From: Prorocentrum cordatum
Taxonomy: Eukaryota > Sar > Dinophyceae > Prorocentrales > Prorocentraceae
Reading direction: 5' to 3'
Assembly: GCA_963575745.1 (NCBI GenBank)
Contig: CAUYUJ010016371.1
Span: 678,726-742,725, forward strand
DNA: 64,000 nt
Positions 52,205-62,873 of the stretch are shown here, in pieces (the stretch's first letter is position 1; every line of letters starts with the position of its first letter). The position numbers were made by a program, and so were the translations under genes. The notes under the pieces were generated by a model that saw nothing but the letters and a program-made list of their open reading frames with translations, was not told where the DNA came from and ran no database searches.

Positions 52205-53265
52205 GGGTCCTGCTCAACTTCCCTGCCGAATGTCCTGCTTAGTTTGCCTGCTAAATAACTTCCTGCTCAATTTTCCTGCTTAATTTCCCGCTTACTTTTC
52301 CTGCTCAATTGCCTACTTAAGCTGCCTGCTTAAATTCCTGCTTAATACCAGCGCCCAATTTTTCCTGCTGAAGTTTCCTGCCTAACTTCCTCTTAGTTTT
52401 CCTGCTTACTGTTCTGCTTAATTATCCTGCCGAGCTTCTCTGCTTAATTCAGCCGATGAAATTAGCAACCTAAAATGGCGGCGCGAACAAAGATGCTCCG
52501 CTATTCGACTCCGCCACTATACCCTCGGCTCCGCTATTTCGACCCGCTAATTGGTTCGCCAATTTCGGCGTGCCCTGCGCGCGCCGAAATCAGCGAATCA
52601 GTTGGCGGGTCTGAATAGCGGATTGATTTGCGGAGGTGCGGGCGGCAGCTTGAGCCCCGCCAATGGAGCGGCTCGTCTGGGCCGACAAAGGCGGAAAATG
52701 AAGGCACTTACAGCGTGCCTGCAAGTAAAGGTTTTTCCGTGGTGAAGAAAAGCAGAGGGCCGAATTGTTGTCCGTAATTTCCTGCTTAATCTGTCTGCTT
52801 GATTTCCTGCTTCATTGTCCTCCTTAATTCCCCGCTTAATTGTCCTGCTTAGTTTCCCGCTGGATTTTCCTGATGAATTTCCTGCTGAATGTTCCTGCTT
52901 AGTTTCCTGTTTAGTTGTCCTGCTTAACTTCCTGCTTAATTATCCTGCTGAATTTCCTGCTGAATTGTCCTGCTCAATTCACCGCTTAATTTGCCCGCTT
53001 CGTCAATTCGTTGCTTTATGATTCACGCCCAACGGCCTGCTTACTTGTCCTGTTCTTTTCTGATAAACCTCCCTGCGTAATTATCTGCTTTTTCCTGTTC
53101 GACGTGCTGCTCAATTACCTGCTTAACTTTCCCGTTGAATGTTCCCGCGTAATTTCCGGTTTGATTTTTGTCCGCTGAAGTTCCGGTTTAATTGTCCAGC
53201 TTAATTTCCTGATGGCGTGTCCGGTTAATGCTTCGCTTGGTTGTTCTGCCAATCTCTTGCGTTGG
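52205..53265. repeat. TTTCCTGCTTAA minisatellite
   Basis: Irregular 14-17 bp units (TTCCTGCTTAATTG, TCCTGCTGAATT) at 52205-52450 and 52765-53225. They are split by about 310 bp of GC-rich sequence holding the inverted repeat at 52531-52621. Confidence 0.88.
52531..52621. repeat. 40-bp imperfect inverted repeat (hairpin) inside the minisatellite
   Basis: Left arm 52531-52570 and right arm 52582-52621 are complementary at about 31 of 40 positions by eye, with an 11-base loop. The arm ends (CCGCTATT ... and TTTCGGCG) match exactly. Confidence 0.75.
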
Positions 53266-54910
53266 TTGTGTGCTCGTTGCTTTTATTAATGATATTAGAA
53301 TTTGTATTTGTCTTGCGCTCTCGACCTCCATCGCAGCGAAGCGCTGCCAGTATCTGCACGCCCGGAATGCCATGTCGGTCCGCGCTTGCGCACGGGCGTC
53401 AGAACCAACCTCCACCTCGGCCGAATCCCCCGCGGGCCTGCCCGCCCCCACCCCGCCCCCCTCGCCCAGGAGGCAGCCGCGTCGGCGAAGGCCCAAGGGG
53501 AAAGCGAAAACGGTGCCCAAGCGCTCTGCGGAGCGCAGCCAGACGGAGCAGGACTCAGTCTGGGGGGCGGGTGGGGTTCGGAGCTAGGAAGAGGGGCGCC
53601 ATTCAGTCAGGGCGAGGACCCACGAGCGGCGACAGGGAGACATGGAGGCAGCAGGAACAGCAGGAGGAGGAACCATAATAAGGTTGCACGAGGACTCCCC
53701 CCTTCCCCTTACATGTTTTCTCCCCCGTCGCTCCACCGAGGCTGTTTCTTGACCCCTTGGTTGTCCTTCCTCCTCTTCGCGTCCCCGTGTCCTCTTCGTC
53801 GGCGTCGTTCCGATTTCAATGTTCATGCCCGTCCCATCGCCATTCTGATTATCCGTCGCCTTCCCTCGCATCGCCTTTCTTTGCGTCGGGATCCTGCCTC
53901 CGCCCTCGCCTTCACCCTGGTGCCCGCCCTTGCCACTGTCCCCATCCTAATGGTCATCTTGATGCGCGTCCTGATCCTCGTCCCCCGTTCCAATCTCACC
54001 CTCGTCGTCGCGTTCGTTCTCCTAATTTCCGTTCCTTGCACCGTGACCCCCGCTTCCGCCTGCGTGAGTACTATTCTCGCCACCCCCACCGCGCCCCCCA
54101 TCTTCGCGCATGTCCCCATCCCGGCCCCCTGATCCTCCTCATCCCGCCTCAATCTTCAGCCCTATCTCCGTCCTCGCGGATCCTGGCTCGATCGAGCTTC
54201 GACGTTCGAGCGTTCCTCTATGCCCCCTCTCCCTCCCCACCCCAAGTCCCCTCTGGCACTCCTCGTCGGGCCCCTCGCAGCCCCCTCGCGCGCTGCGCCG
54301 GGGCAGCGAGGAGCTGGCCAGGAATAAGTTCGGCGAGCTCACGGGAGCCCAGATGGTTGCCCAGGCCCCCAGGGCAACCAGGAAAACATCGAGATCATGC
54401 CCGCGATTGATACAACAAAAAAGTAGCAATCGTCAGTCGACGACGTCATACTTCAGTGGAAACCATGGCCGCTGGCATTGCCGCTTCATCGGCCTCGGCC
54501 ACCATCGTTACCGCGAACAGCAGCATCCTACTTTTCGCCGCCCCCGGCGATGCCGTCGGCGCCATCCATCGTCCGCCTGGTCGCATGGATCTGCGCAAGC
54601 ATAGCTTGCGCGCCTGTCCTTGAGCAGGTTCGGGCGAGGTTCGGGCGCGACGTGCCGCGCCGCCTGTTTCGGTGCATAAGCACCGCGTGAAATCGATGCA
54701 TCGGCCCCCTGGGACGCACGGAGCGCCTGCCCTCGCCCCAACATCTAGGCACAACAACTAGAAGAAACACATCAAACAGACAAGAACACAACACATGCCA
54801 AACAATTTAGTTGACGACAGCAAATGGTTCAGGATAGCAAAGGCGGGGGGTCAGACTTCATGGCGCTGGTCCACCACGACACATGCGCGGCACCTCTGGC
54901 GTCGGATTTC
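53266..54910. other. No gene recognised
   Basis: GC-rich, pyrimidine-skewed sequence with open frames up to 276 codons on the plus strand (53302-54132). Low-complexity composition and no domain, so not called as a gene. Confidence 0.4.
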
Positions 54911-54914
54911 GCCA

Positions 54915-55020
54915 GGAAGTTCGGCGGGGACACTTCGCCGGAAATTAGAAGGGGAATTCACGGGGAATTTCGCCGGGGAAATTAAGCGGCAAACTAGCGG
55001 GGAAATTAGCAGGGAGACTC
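54915..55020. repeat. GGGGAAATTAGC short repeats
   Basis: GGAAATTAG, GGGAATTTCGCCGG and GGAAATTAGC words. They look like the complement of the TTTCCTGCTTAA family at 52.2-53.2 kb. Confidence 0.55.
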
Positions 55021-55399
55021 GCGGATGTCATGATCCGAAGCAACCCATTGCAGCGGGCTGCCCGCAGGTGGCCGCGGGGCACGGCGGCTCGGCGGGTGTG
55101 GGTGGGGGAAGGACACAACGCATCAAATAAAAGCAGAAGGCATGAACGAGCTTGGCCGACCCTCTCTGGGGCCATCATGCGCGCGAGGTTGCGCGCTGCC
55201 ACTCGCGGCCCCGACGCGCCACCAATTATGCTTGAACTTGGGGAGCGCGCGCAATCCGCGACTGCCGCGCGCCTGGCAGCGCGGCGACGCGGCGAGGCAT
55301 CATCGCTGACCTCCGCGGGGGAACAGCAAAAAAGAGAGGGGAAGGAGCGCCGGCCCCGCGCGGCCCGAAGCCGCGTCCGTCGTCGCGCTGAAGTCTGCC

Positions 55400-55918
55400 A
55401 CCGCCGAAGCACTGCCCCCGCGATTCACGCGCAGGGCGCGAGCTGGCATTTAGAACAAAAGCGTGCCGCGATGCCGCACCTGCGCGAAACTGTCGCCCGT
55501 CCGATGCAACGCATCGATCTTGGGGCGCCCGCGCAGAGCGCGCTGCCACCGAAGAATCGACGAGCGGAACAAGAGCAATCGTCGAACGAGAAAATAAGAA
55601 ATCCGACGCGGCGCGAGCTGGCGGGTACATCTTTTGCCGCGCCCCCAGCAAAGCTCTCGATCTGGGCAAGCGATTGCGAAGCGTGGGCTCGTAGCGCAGG
55701 AGCCCAGCAAAAGCGTTCGCGGCCCGCCAGTTGGACTCGGGCCCCTGCCAGAGGTGCTCAGTGTATTCTGCGAGACTGGCGTCGTACTCCTCTTGCTCGT
55801 GGAACGTCGTCGCCTTGCCGTCGAAGTAACGCAGCAGCCTACTAACGCAAAGGTGGTGCCTGTTCTGCACCCCCAGGGTCAGAATCTGCCTCCGGAGAGG
55901 CACGCGCCCCTGCTTCAT
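55400..55918 (-). pseudogene. Tyrosine recombinase, N-terminal core-binding part
   Basis: The frame from 55918 reads LTLGVQNRHHLCVSRLLRYF, then FHEQEEYDASLAEYTEHLWQ, ANAFAGLLRYEPTLRNRL and PRSRALLGA. This is the helical SAM-like N-terminal region of the recombinases in these dinoflagellate elements. After about 55650 the sequence loses similarity (frameshift or truncation), and the catalytic Arg-Arg-Tyr residues were not found down to 54.9 kb. It cannot be an active recombinase. Confidence 0.6.
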
Positions 55919-56042
55919 CGTGCGCTGTAGCTCCTGCGGAAGCCCCGCTGGGAGGTCGCTCTAGGCCCCGGGCAGCCCTCGATCCTTGATCCGTCACTCT
56001 GCGCAAAAATTGAAGTCCCGCTGGAGAACTGCTGGGCTTTCC

Positions 56043-56360
56043 TCACTGGTCGGATCCCCATTTCTTCCTCGAGGGGCCGTCTGCGGGATTCAACTCGCTG
56101 TGGACGCAACGCAAAATGGGGTGCACGTCGCGAGCCGCGCAGAGCGCGCTCCACTGGCTGACAAGGATTGTCAGCCTTCCTGGGGAACTTCTGTGCTTGG
56201 TGAGCATGCAGGTCGTCGCCTGCGAGTCTATCATGCGCAAATGACGACAACTGGCGAAGCTGGCCTTGCGGCACCGCCAGCGCAGGGCGGCCAAAGAGCT
56301 CTCGGCCTCGAGGGCTTTCATGCAGCTGCCCTGGCGCAATGGCCCAGACGCAGCTCCCAC
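56043..56360 (-). pseudogene. RNase H C-terminal part
   Basis: The frame reads RMIDSQATTCMLTKHRSSPG, with the Asp of the third catalytic position, then WSALCAARDVHPILRCVHSE and LNPADGPSRK, the conserved end that holds the last catalytic Asp. It belongs with RNase H remnants upstream of the methyltransferase part (about 57430-57330). Confidence 0.68.
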
Positions 56361-56770
56361 AAATCTGGCGAGACAGCTGCCCTCTGCCAGGCGCGGGTCC
56401 GGAATGGCAGCCTAGTGTCGATTCGCATGTCGGTCCTCGCCTTGTCCGCGGTGCGCAGGTAGCGCGCCGCCAGCCGGCGGTATCTCCGTCTCCTCTGGCT
56501 TCTCCTTGATCAGCTCGATGTGCGCGCTCTGGAAATCTCTACACTCAGCGACGCGCAGAAGTTCACTCGCGGGAATAGGAGCAGGAAGAAATCTTTCTTG
56601 CCGCAGGCAATGCTGCACGAGCCGGCCCGCAACGCAGCGGCTGAAACAGCCCTCGAGCAGGCTGCGCAGGGCCCGCTCGCCCTCGCCAGCGCTCGAGCCC
56701 TTCGCGGCCGCGGAAGCGTAGTTCCTAAGGGAACCCTAGTAGCACTGCTCGCTCCGCAACGGTTGGCGAC

Positions 56771-57285
56771 TTATTTCGGTGGGTCTGCGGCCCCGCCGCG
56801 GCGGGGTCTGATCCTCGAGCCTCCGCGGTGACCGCTTTGAGACAGCCCCCCATGTTCGGAATGTCGTGGCCCCTGTCTGGCAGGATGTTCCGCTGCAGCC
56901 AGTGCGCTCTTGGTCGAGGGCCCCGCGCGACAAGGCCCCTGCCAATCTAAGACAGGCTCTGCCCCTAGAAGATTTGAGGCGGCCCCCCGGCTGCCAGGCG
57001 CCAAGGAAGCGACGTTTTCCACGAGCCAATGCACGGGCTTGGAAAAGTAACGGGTCAGCAACGCCCGGGCGCGGAGCACCTCGCGCGCCAAACTGCAGCT
57101 CCCGGCCCCGTTGCCCGCGGCGCTGGCTCTCGCGTCGGAGCGGCCCTGCAAGGGCGGAGGCCTGGGCCGAAGAGCACGACGTCCACCTCCAGGTCGTAGC
57201 GCCTAGCCAACGCGCCGACCTCCGCATCGCCCACGGCGGCAATGTCGCCCCGGTCGATCGCGCCGGGCCACCGCGAGCGCGCCAA
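56771..57285 (-). pseudogene. Cytosine methyltransferase-like domain, frameshifted
   Basis: In the frame from 57285, DIAAVGDAEVGALARRYDLE and VDVVLFGPGLRPC lie where the SAM-binding and Pro-Cys motifs of a C5-methyltransferase would be, though GP(P)C is not intact. In the frame from 57151, LLTRYFSKPVHWLVENVASL carries the ENV motif (motif VI). C5-methyltransferases transfer a methyl group to cytosine in DNA. Related domains occur inside RNase H of dinoflagellate retroelements. Broken here by at least one frameshift. Confidence 0.58.
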
Positions 57286-57373
57286 CAGACAGGGTTCGAG
57301 CCCACCTTCGCTCGGAGGGTCGTCGACGCAAGCGGCAAGAACAACAACGCTGCCATCACTTCGCCGGCTGCGC

Positions 57374-57375
<2 letters not shown>

Positions 57376-57446
<71 letters not shown>

Positions 57447-57460
57447 TAAAAAAAAAAAGT
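57376..57460. repeat. (TA)n and T/A runs inside the retroelement
   Basis: About 60 bp of (TA)n, then 11 T followed by 11 A, a self-complementary tract. It interrupts the coding remnant between RT/RNase H and methyltransferase. Confidence 0.95.
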
Positions 57461-58869
57461 TGCCTCTGCAGGCCCGCGGCCCACGCGGCGTCCAGCGCGG
57501 AAAAGAGAGGCCCCCGGAACTCGAACTCCCTCGCGAGCGGGCCAGCGGCGCTCGCCAAGCCCATGGGAAGCAAATCCGCCTCCCCGAACGAAAACAGAGC
57601 ATGCGTCGGCAACCTCATCGTTTTTGCCATGGCATTCTGGACTCCCCCCGCAGTGCCGTCTACCAGGGCCCCCATCTGGGCGGCCGCGGCAGCCCGGTCC
57701 ACCTTCTTGGCCTCGTTGATGGGGATGCCCTGCTCGCGGTAGGCCTCGCCCATGATGGTCGCCCAGTCGCTGGTGCTGCCCTCGAGGGCCCGCGAGCTCC
57801 CTGAAAGCGCGACCTCCGTCTAACCGAAGTCGTCAAGGTAGACTTGCCACCAAGGCATGGCCGCCGAGCCAGGCTGGCGATCTGGCGCCGGCACCGCTCG
57901 CCTGTCGCATGCGACCCCAGAAGGGGGCAGACGGCGTTTTCGCCGCTCACTGCCCCCAGGCAGCGGCGCACCCGGCCTGCTCTTAGCGCGCGCAATCTTT
58001 CGATGCGCGCGCTGGAAGCGGGCGGCGGACAGCAGCCGGCCCATGGGCAGAGTGGCGTGAGTGACCCATGCGTTGCCGCCTCTATCGATCCCCAGCTCCC
58101 GCGCAGGCGCTGGCCTGGCGAGGGCCGCGCATGGCGCCCGCTCTTCGGGCAGCGCCCGCGCGAAAAAGGCCCCCTACTGGTCGCGCGAAGTCCGCGAGAT
58201 GTTATCGCTCTCGTCCAGGGCGGTTTTCGCCCATTGCGGGCTAGCTAGAAGAGCGCCCGCGCCCTGGTAAATCTGGCGGAGGTAGCTGTTGATCGGGGCC
58301 AACTTGACGACGAGGCGAAAGGCTGTGGAGAATCCATCGGGCGCTGCGCCAGCCATAGGCGCGCCGGACCTCCCCGCCCCGAGCTTCCTTCCACGGTCGC
58401 GGGAGATGGCGCTCTCGTCGATCAAATTGACCATGCCGATTCCGAAGAGGAAGCGGACGACTCGGAAATGCTCCTGGTCGCTGGCAGCGTGCACCTGCGC
58501 CCTGCGAGGGTCGCTGGGCCACTGATCCTCTGGGTGGAAGCAGAGCTCCGGCCGCCGTCGCCATTCCTGCGCGTCGTCGTCGCGGGAATCCAAGGGCTGG
58601 CGGGGGCCGACGGACTGCTTATCGGGTAAGCCGTCGTGAATCTGGGCCAAGTTCAAGGCGCGCGGCGTCTGGGCGCCGGCCCGCCCCGACCAATGATCAA
58701 ACCGGAGCTCCCCGCGCGCGCGCCCCCGAACCCCGGGGGCGCCTTCAGGGGGGGGCCGGCTGAAAATCCAAGTGGTGGCCGCCGTGGCGCTCTCGATGGC
58801 GGCCGCCTGCCCCTGCGCGGGCTTCGCCGGGCGAGCCCAGGCCGAGGCCTCCGGCGCGCCGCAATGCAA
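57415..58869 (-). pseudogene. Reverse transcriptase, frameshifted
   Basis: The frame from 58869 has FLFGIGMVNLIDESAISRDR, then FRLVVKLAPINSYLRQIYQG and SPQWAKTALDESDNI, which are fingers-domain blocks. Motif C appears in another frame at about 57840 as WWQVYLDDFG, with both catalytic Asp residues. The frame from 57753 then gives GIPINEAKKVDRAAAAAQMG (thumb/connection). At least two frame changes separate the parts. The YLDD box and flanking sequence distinguish it from the RT of the 40.7-47 kb element. Confidence 0.65.
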
Positions 58870-58893
58870 ATAAATCAGCCCCCTTGTGGCGAA

Positions 58894-60936
58894 TTATACC
58901 CAGACCTCCTCGGCGCACTCGCGCGGGATAGGCGCGCCCGCCGCGCGTAGACGTTCGACACCCCCCAAAAGCTGGGCCGGATGGTAAGCGGGAAGCCGCC
59001 AGATATCTCTGGCCGTCCTCGCCCTGGCCTCGGACGGCGCCCCGCGCGAGTTGAATTCTCGGAAAAACTTGCCGAGGCGGCCCCGGGGCCCCCTCGAACC
59101 CGCGAGCAGGGCCAGGCCTGTGTCGCAGACGGTGGTCGGCACGGCCCCTGAGCACGGGCGGCAGCTGCGCGGGGGTTCCTGCCATTGCAGCAGGGGGGAT
59201 GGCCCCCCAATCACATCTTCAAATTGGGCCGCCCGAGCCGCGCCTGCTCGGCGATCCCCCTTTCGGCGCCCCCATCTTGGAGACGAAAGTTCGCGCCTGG
59301 TCTCGCCGAGCTTCCCGCGCCCCCCGCAGCTCGACGCGGCGCCCGGGCCTTGGCCATGGCGAAGGGCGCAGCGGGGGCTCCCGCCTCCTGGCCGAGCTCG
59401 CCCGCGCCAATCGCATTCGGAGCGTTCGCCCTCGCCTGTGAATGGGCGCCATTGCGGCGATCGTTGGCCGGTGCGCCCAGCAAGGCAAGGGGCGCCCCGG
59501 GCGGCGAGGTCAGGGGCGCCCCCTGCGCGCCTCGACGGCGGAATTCGGCCCCCGCTGCCGACTCGGGCGCTGCGCTCAGCCCGCCTTCCAGCGATCGGTG
59601 GCCTGCAGGGGGGCGGCCGCGCCATCCGCTCCCCCGGCCGAGCCGCTACCCCGAGCCGCCGATCTTCCTGAAGAGCGCTTTCATCTCGCTTCGCCGGCGG
59701 CGACGGAGGTCGCGGACTCCTCGTCGCGGGTGCTCAGCGAGGAGCCGTCCAGGTCGACTGGCAGATGCTCGAACCACTTCGAAACGAGAATGCTCCAGTC
59801 CTTGACCTCCTTGCGCAAGGACTTCAAGCGACTCGTCAACATGTCGCATGCCTCCAAGGCCTTCCCCGACATGAGCAAATCCAGAGAAGTTGCGATAGTC
59901 CGCCTATCCCGGTGCCTGCCCTCGCCGACTTCGGAGATCATCTTACTCTTCATGAAGACCCTCTGCAGGAACTTCAATGCCACGGCCTTGGGGCCAGTTT
60001 TGGAAGTTCACGTCGTCTTCGTCAAAATGCTCCAGCATATACGCGCGCTCCCGCCCCGTATATAATCTTCCCAGACGTGGCCTGGGCGAGCCGCTTTAGG
60101 GCAGTGCCCCTCCCCGACCACGACGAGGGCATATATGCACTTCCTCCAACGCCGTCGTCGCTCTCGAAGTCGTCGTCGCCGCCAGAGCCGCCTTGGGACA
60201 CCTTACGGAGCGCGCGCGCCAGGATGCCCACCAGAGCCTTGCCCTCCTCGTGATCCGCATCGTCGGGGGAGGCCCCCCTCTTCCTCTTCTGCTCCGCCGG
60301 CGTCACCCCCCCAGGTTGCAGCATGTCCTCGAGCTTTCCCCTGGGCGGCGGCTCCTCGCCGCGAGGCATCCCTGCCCGCGGCAGAATCGCCGCCACTGCG
60401 CCCCCGAGCTGCTCGTAGGCCGCGAAGCCGTCGTGCAAACAGCCCATCCAGGTCGCCTCCCGGATCGGCCCCAGCGGGCTTGGCCTCGTCCTCCGAATCA
60501 CCCACCAGCACACCTTCTTCAGCTTGACCGCGAGGCTCGTCAGCAGCAGCGGCCGCCGCCAGCGGAGCCACCACACGCAGCAAGTCGGGATTCCTACCTA
60601 CCTAGCGTGCGTGCAAAACCTCCGCCTGCCTGCGCCCCACCACTCTGAACTCGTCGATGTGGACGACCTCGTGCCCGCGAAGCCGCCTGGGTCCCAATCC
60701 ACCACCAATAGTAGCCATCAGACGCAAAAAATAACGGTAAGGTCGATCTCGGCACCCTCCAGGTCCAGCGGGCCCACAGACTCCACAACCGCCAGCACGT
60801 GCCCGTGTGCCCCCACCTCGTCGCGCACGGGGAGAAGCAAAACCTGCCCAGGCTGCGGCATGTTTTCCTCGCGCAGCTCGTTCATGTGCCGGGCCCTCAC
60901 CCAGCTGGGCGACTGCCCGTCATCTGTGGCAGCCAT
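58894..60936 (-). pseudogene. gag-like region, frameshifted
   Basis: A likely start at 60936: MAATDDGQSPSWVRARHMNE, then PGQVLLLPVRDEVGAHGH and LDLEGAEIDLTVIFCV. A frame change follows, then DGYYWWWIGTQAASRARG. Further on come a Lys/Arg/Asp-rich part (60576-60022), a helical block RTIATSLDLLMSGKALEACD and LTSRLKSLRKEV (59983-59681), and a segment leading into RT (GKFFREFNSRGA, ARTARDIWRLPAYHP). I recognise this N-terminus as common to a class of dinoflagellate retroelement proteins. At least four frame changes. Confidence 0.6.
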
Positions 60937-60984
60937 CTCCCCTGAGGCAACGGGGCCTCGTCCTCCGTTTGCTCCTGGCCTCGG

Positions 60985-61075
60985 AGCGCGTGCTATGGGG
61001 CTATAGGGACCTATAGGGCTATAGGGCTATAAGGCTATAAAGCTATAAGGCTATAGGGCTATAGGGCTACTGGGC
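60985..61075. repeat. CTATAGGG short tandem repeat
   Basis: GGGCTATAGGGAC and AAGGCTATAAAGC words, about nine units of 8-10 bp, just upstream of the start of the second retroelement. Confidence 0.88.
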
Positions 61076-61239
61076 ACCTGGGCGCCCAGGCATGGCACCC
61101 GGGCACCCGATCACCCGAGCACCCGGGCGCGCCGACGAAATCGACGCCAAACCTCACCTAATTATATGAATCCGCTAGGACCCCTACAGAGGCAGCTCTG
61201 ATTGGGGAATATATCTGCCCCTAGAGACCACCAGATTTC

Positions 61240-61311
61240 TATCCATATCCACTGTGCCTCGGCCTTTTGGCGCCCCTTCCCAAAAAGTCCAAGACGCAGT
61301 GGATATGGATA
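61240..61311. repeat. 15-bp perfect inverted repeat
   Basis: TATCCATATCCACTG (61240-61254) and CAGTGGATATGGATA (61297-61311) are exact complements with a 42-base loop. Confidence 0.85.
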
Positions 61312-61362
61312 CGGCAAGTTGGTGTCGTACAGACTTCGGCGTTGGCTTCTGACACCGCGGGG

Positions 61363-61382
61363 ATCGTTCAACCTTGAACGAT
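61363..61382. repeat. GATCGTTCAA hairpin
   Basis: ATCGTTCAA and TTGAACGAT with a two-base loop, related to 36543-36566. Confidence 0.8.
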
Positions 61383-61699
61383 GGCCGCTTCCGAAAAGGC
61401 AGATCGTTCAGCATCGATCGATTCTGGGTCGCCGTCGGCGTTCAACGCCGAACGCCAACGGCGGGGTCGCCGCCAATTGACACGACGCCAACCCACCGTT
61501 CGAATCCTGCCCGCATGCGTGTCGCCGACTCCCGGCCGGCCGCCCGCCCCGCGGCCGTGGCCTCCTGCCCACGGGTCGGCGTGTGCAGGCTGCGCCTGGG
61601 CGCTCGCTCGTGGGTGGGCCTCCTCCTTCTCCTCTTTCTCGTCGTCGTCGTCGGGGCACGACACGAGTCCCAAAACCGTGCGGTGAGCCCGACTCCCCG
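61383..61699. other. No gene recognised
   Basis: GC-rich sequence, short frames on both strands only. Confidence 0.4.
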
Positions 61700-62330
61700 C
61701 TGACTCACCATGCGGTGTGGTCATCACACTGCTTGGGGGCCCCCGCCAGATGGGCCGCACTGGACCCACCAAGATGGCCTGGTGCCTGGTGGACTCGGGC
61801 TAATCTTTGGGACTCGTGGGAAACCAAGAAAAACTCGGGGACTCTGGGCCCACGGGGAGTCGGCGAGCGCGTCTGGGTTCGGACTCCTTCGGTAGAGGCC
61901 TCCAGGATGGGGTCGTAGCAGATCGGGTCGGAAAATCGCGACGCATTGCCGATACATCGGCGATGCATCGGCGATGCATCCGCGATGCACCAGCGATGCT
62001 CCGGCGATGCATCGGCGACGTGAGCGATGAGCGATGCATCGACGACTCCAGCGTGGAGAAATTCGGACTCCACATCGAGCCGCATCGCCGATGCATCGGC
62101 GATGCGGCGCGAACCTCCGACCCCATATACTCGGACCCCATCTGAGAGGCCTAGATTGGGACCAGTGGACAGCCGAAAGAAAAACTTAGGGACTCGGGAT
62201 CCACGGGGAGTCGGCGAGCGCGTCTGGGCTCGGACTCCTCCAGGGCCTGTGGAAAACCGAAAAACCGGATGGATTCTGGACCCATCCGTCGGGCTCATCC
62301 GTCGCCCAACACTGGCGGCATGAGCGACGG
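61700..62330. repeat. GCATCGGCGATG palindromic repeat and GGGGAGTCGGCGAGCG repeat, copy 2
   Basis: GGGGAGTCGGCGAGCGCGTC occurs near 61854 and 62203, each followed by TCGGACTCCT. Between them (61930-62110) lie many GCATCGGCGATG and complementary words, which can fold into long hairpins. CCATATACTCGGACCCCA follows, as at 51356. Confidence 0.8.
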
Positions 62331-62640
62331 AGCGCGGCTCCCTGGAGCGATGCCTCGAGCGCGGCTCCTGGGCGGCACATTGCTCGGCCGGCCCCGCCGG
62401 AAGCCTCGGAGACCAGCTGACAGCATCATCAGCACGCACTGTGGGCAGCCTGGGATTCGGATGCAGAGCTCGGCGTGCTCCAAGATCGGCCCTGCAACTA
62501 CTCGGGTCCGGCCTGCCCTGAAGAAGGCGCGGGAACTTCGGAACTCCTGCTTGCCTGGTACCGTGCGAGTGGCGTCTCGGGGAAAAGGAGAGGGGGGCCT
62601 CAAGACGATGAGGGATGAGGACTGAGTGATGAAGCGGAAT

Positions 62641-62706
62641 GATGGAGGAGGAGGAGGAGGAGGAGGAGGAGGAGGAGGAGGAGGAGGAGGAGGAGGAGGA
62701 AGAGGA
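62641..62706. repeat. (GGA)n
   Basis: GGAGGA triplet repeat. Confidence 0.95.
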
Positions 62707-62873
62707 GAAGCGAGTGACGCACCGCGGGTTGCCGCGCGGCCCCCTCGCCCGCCAGCCACGCGCACCCCGCGCGGCAGCGGGCGCTCATGCCAGCGCCAGC
62801 AGACGCCCGCGTGCGCGGCGTGCAGGGCGCGCGGCGGCTGCAGCGGGAGTCCGCTGAGGCCAAGCCGCCGCGC

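Larger units (their letters stand above)
55226..60936 (-). mobile_element. Second tyrosine-recombinase retroelement, decayed
   Basis: About 5.7 kb of minus-strand remnants in the order gag-like, RT, RNase H (first part), cytosine methyltransferase, RNase H (last part), tyrosine recombinase (N-terminal part). Many frame changes are needed. It differs from the element at 40.7-47 kb in gag, in RT motif C (YLDDF rather than YIDNF) and in having the methyltransferase inside the RNase H region instead of at the C-terminus. It is thus another lineage. The recombinase catalytic domain was not found and no terminal repeats were identified. Confidence 0.7.

Noticed and set aside
53302-54132. 276-codon plus-strand frame
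   Set aside because: Low-complexity Pro/Arg/Val composition in GC-rich DNA and no recognisable domain.
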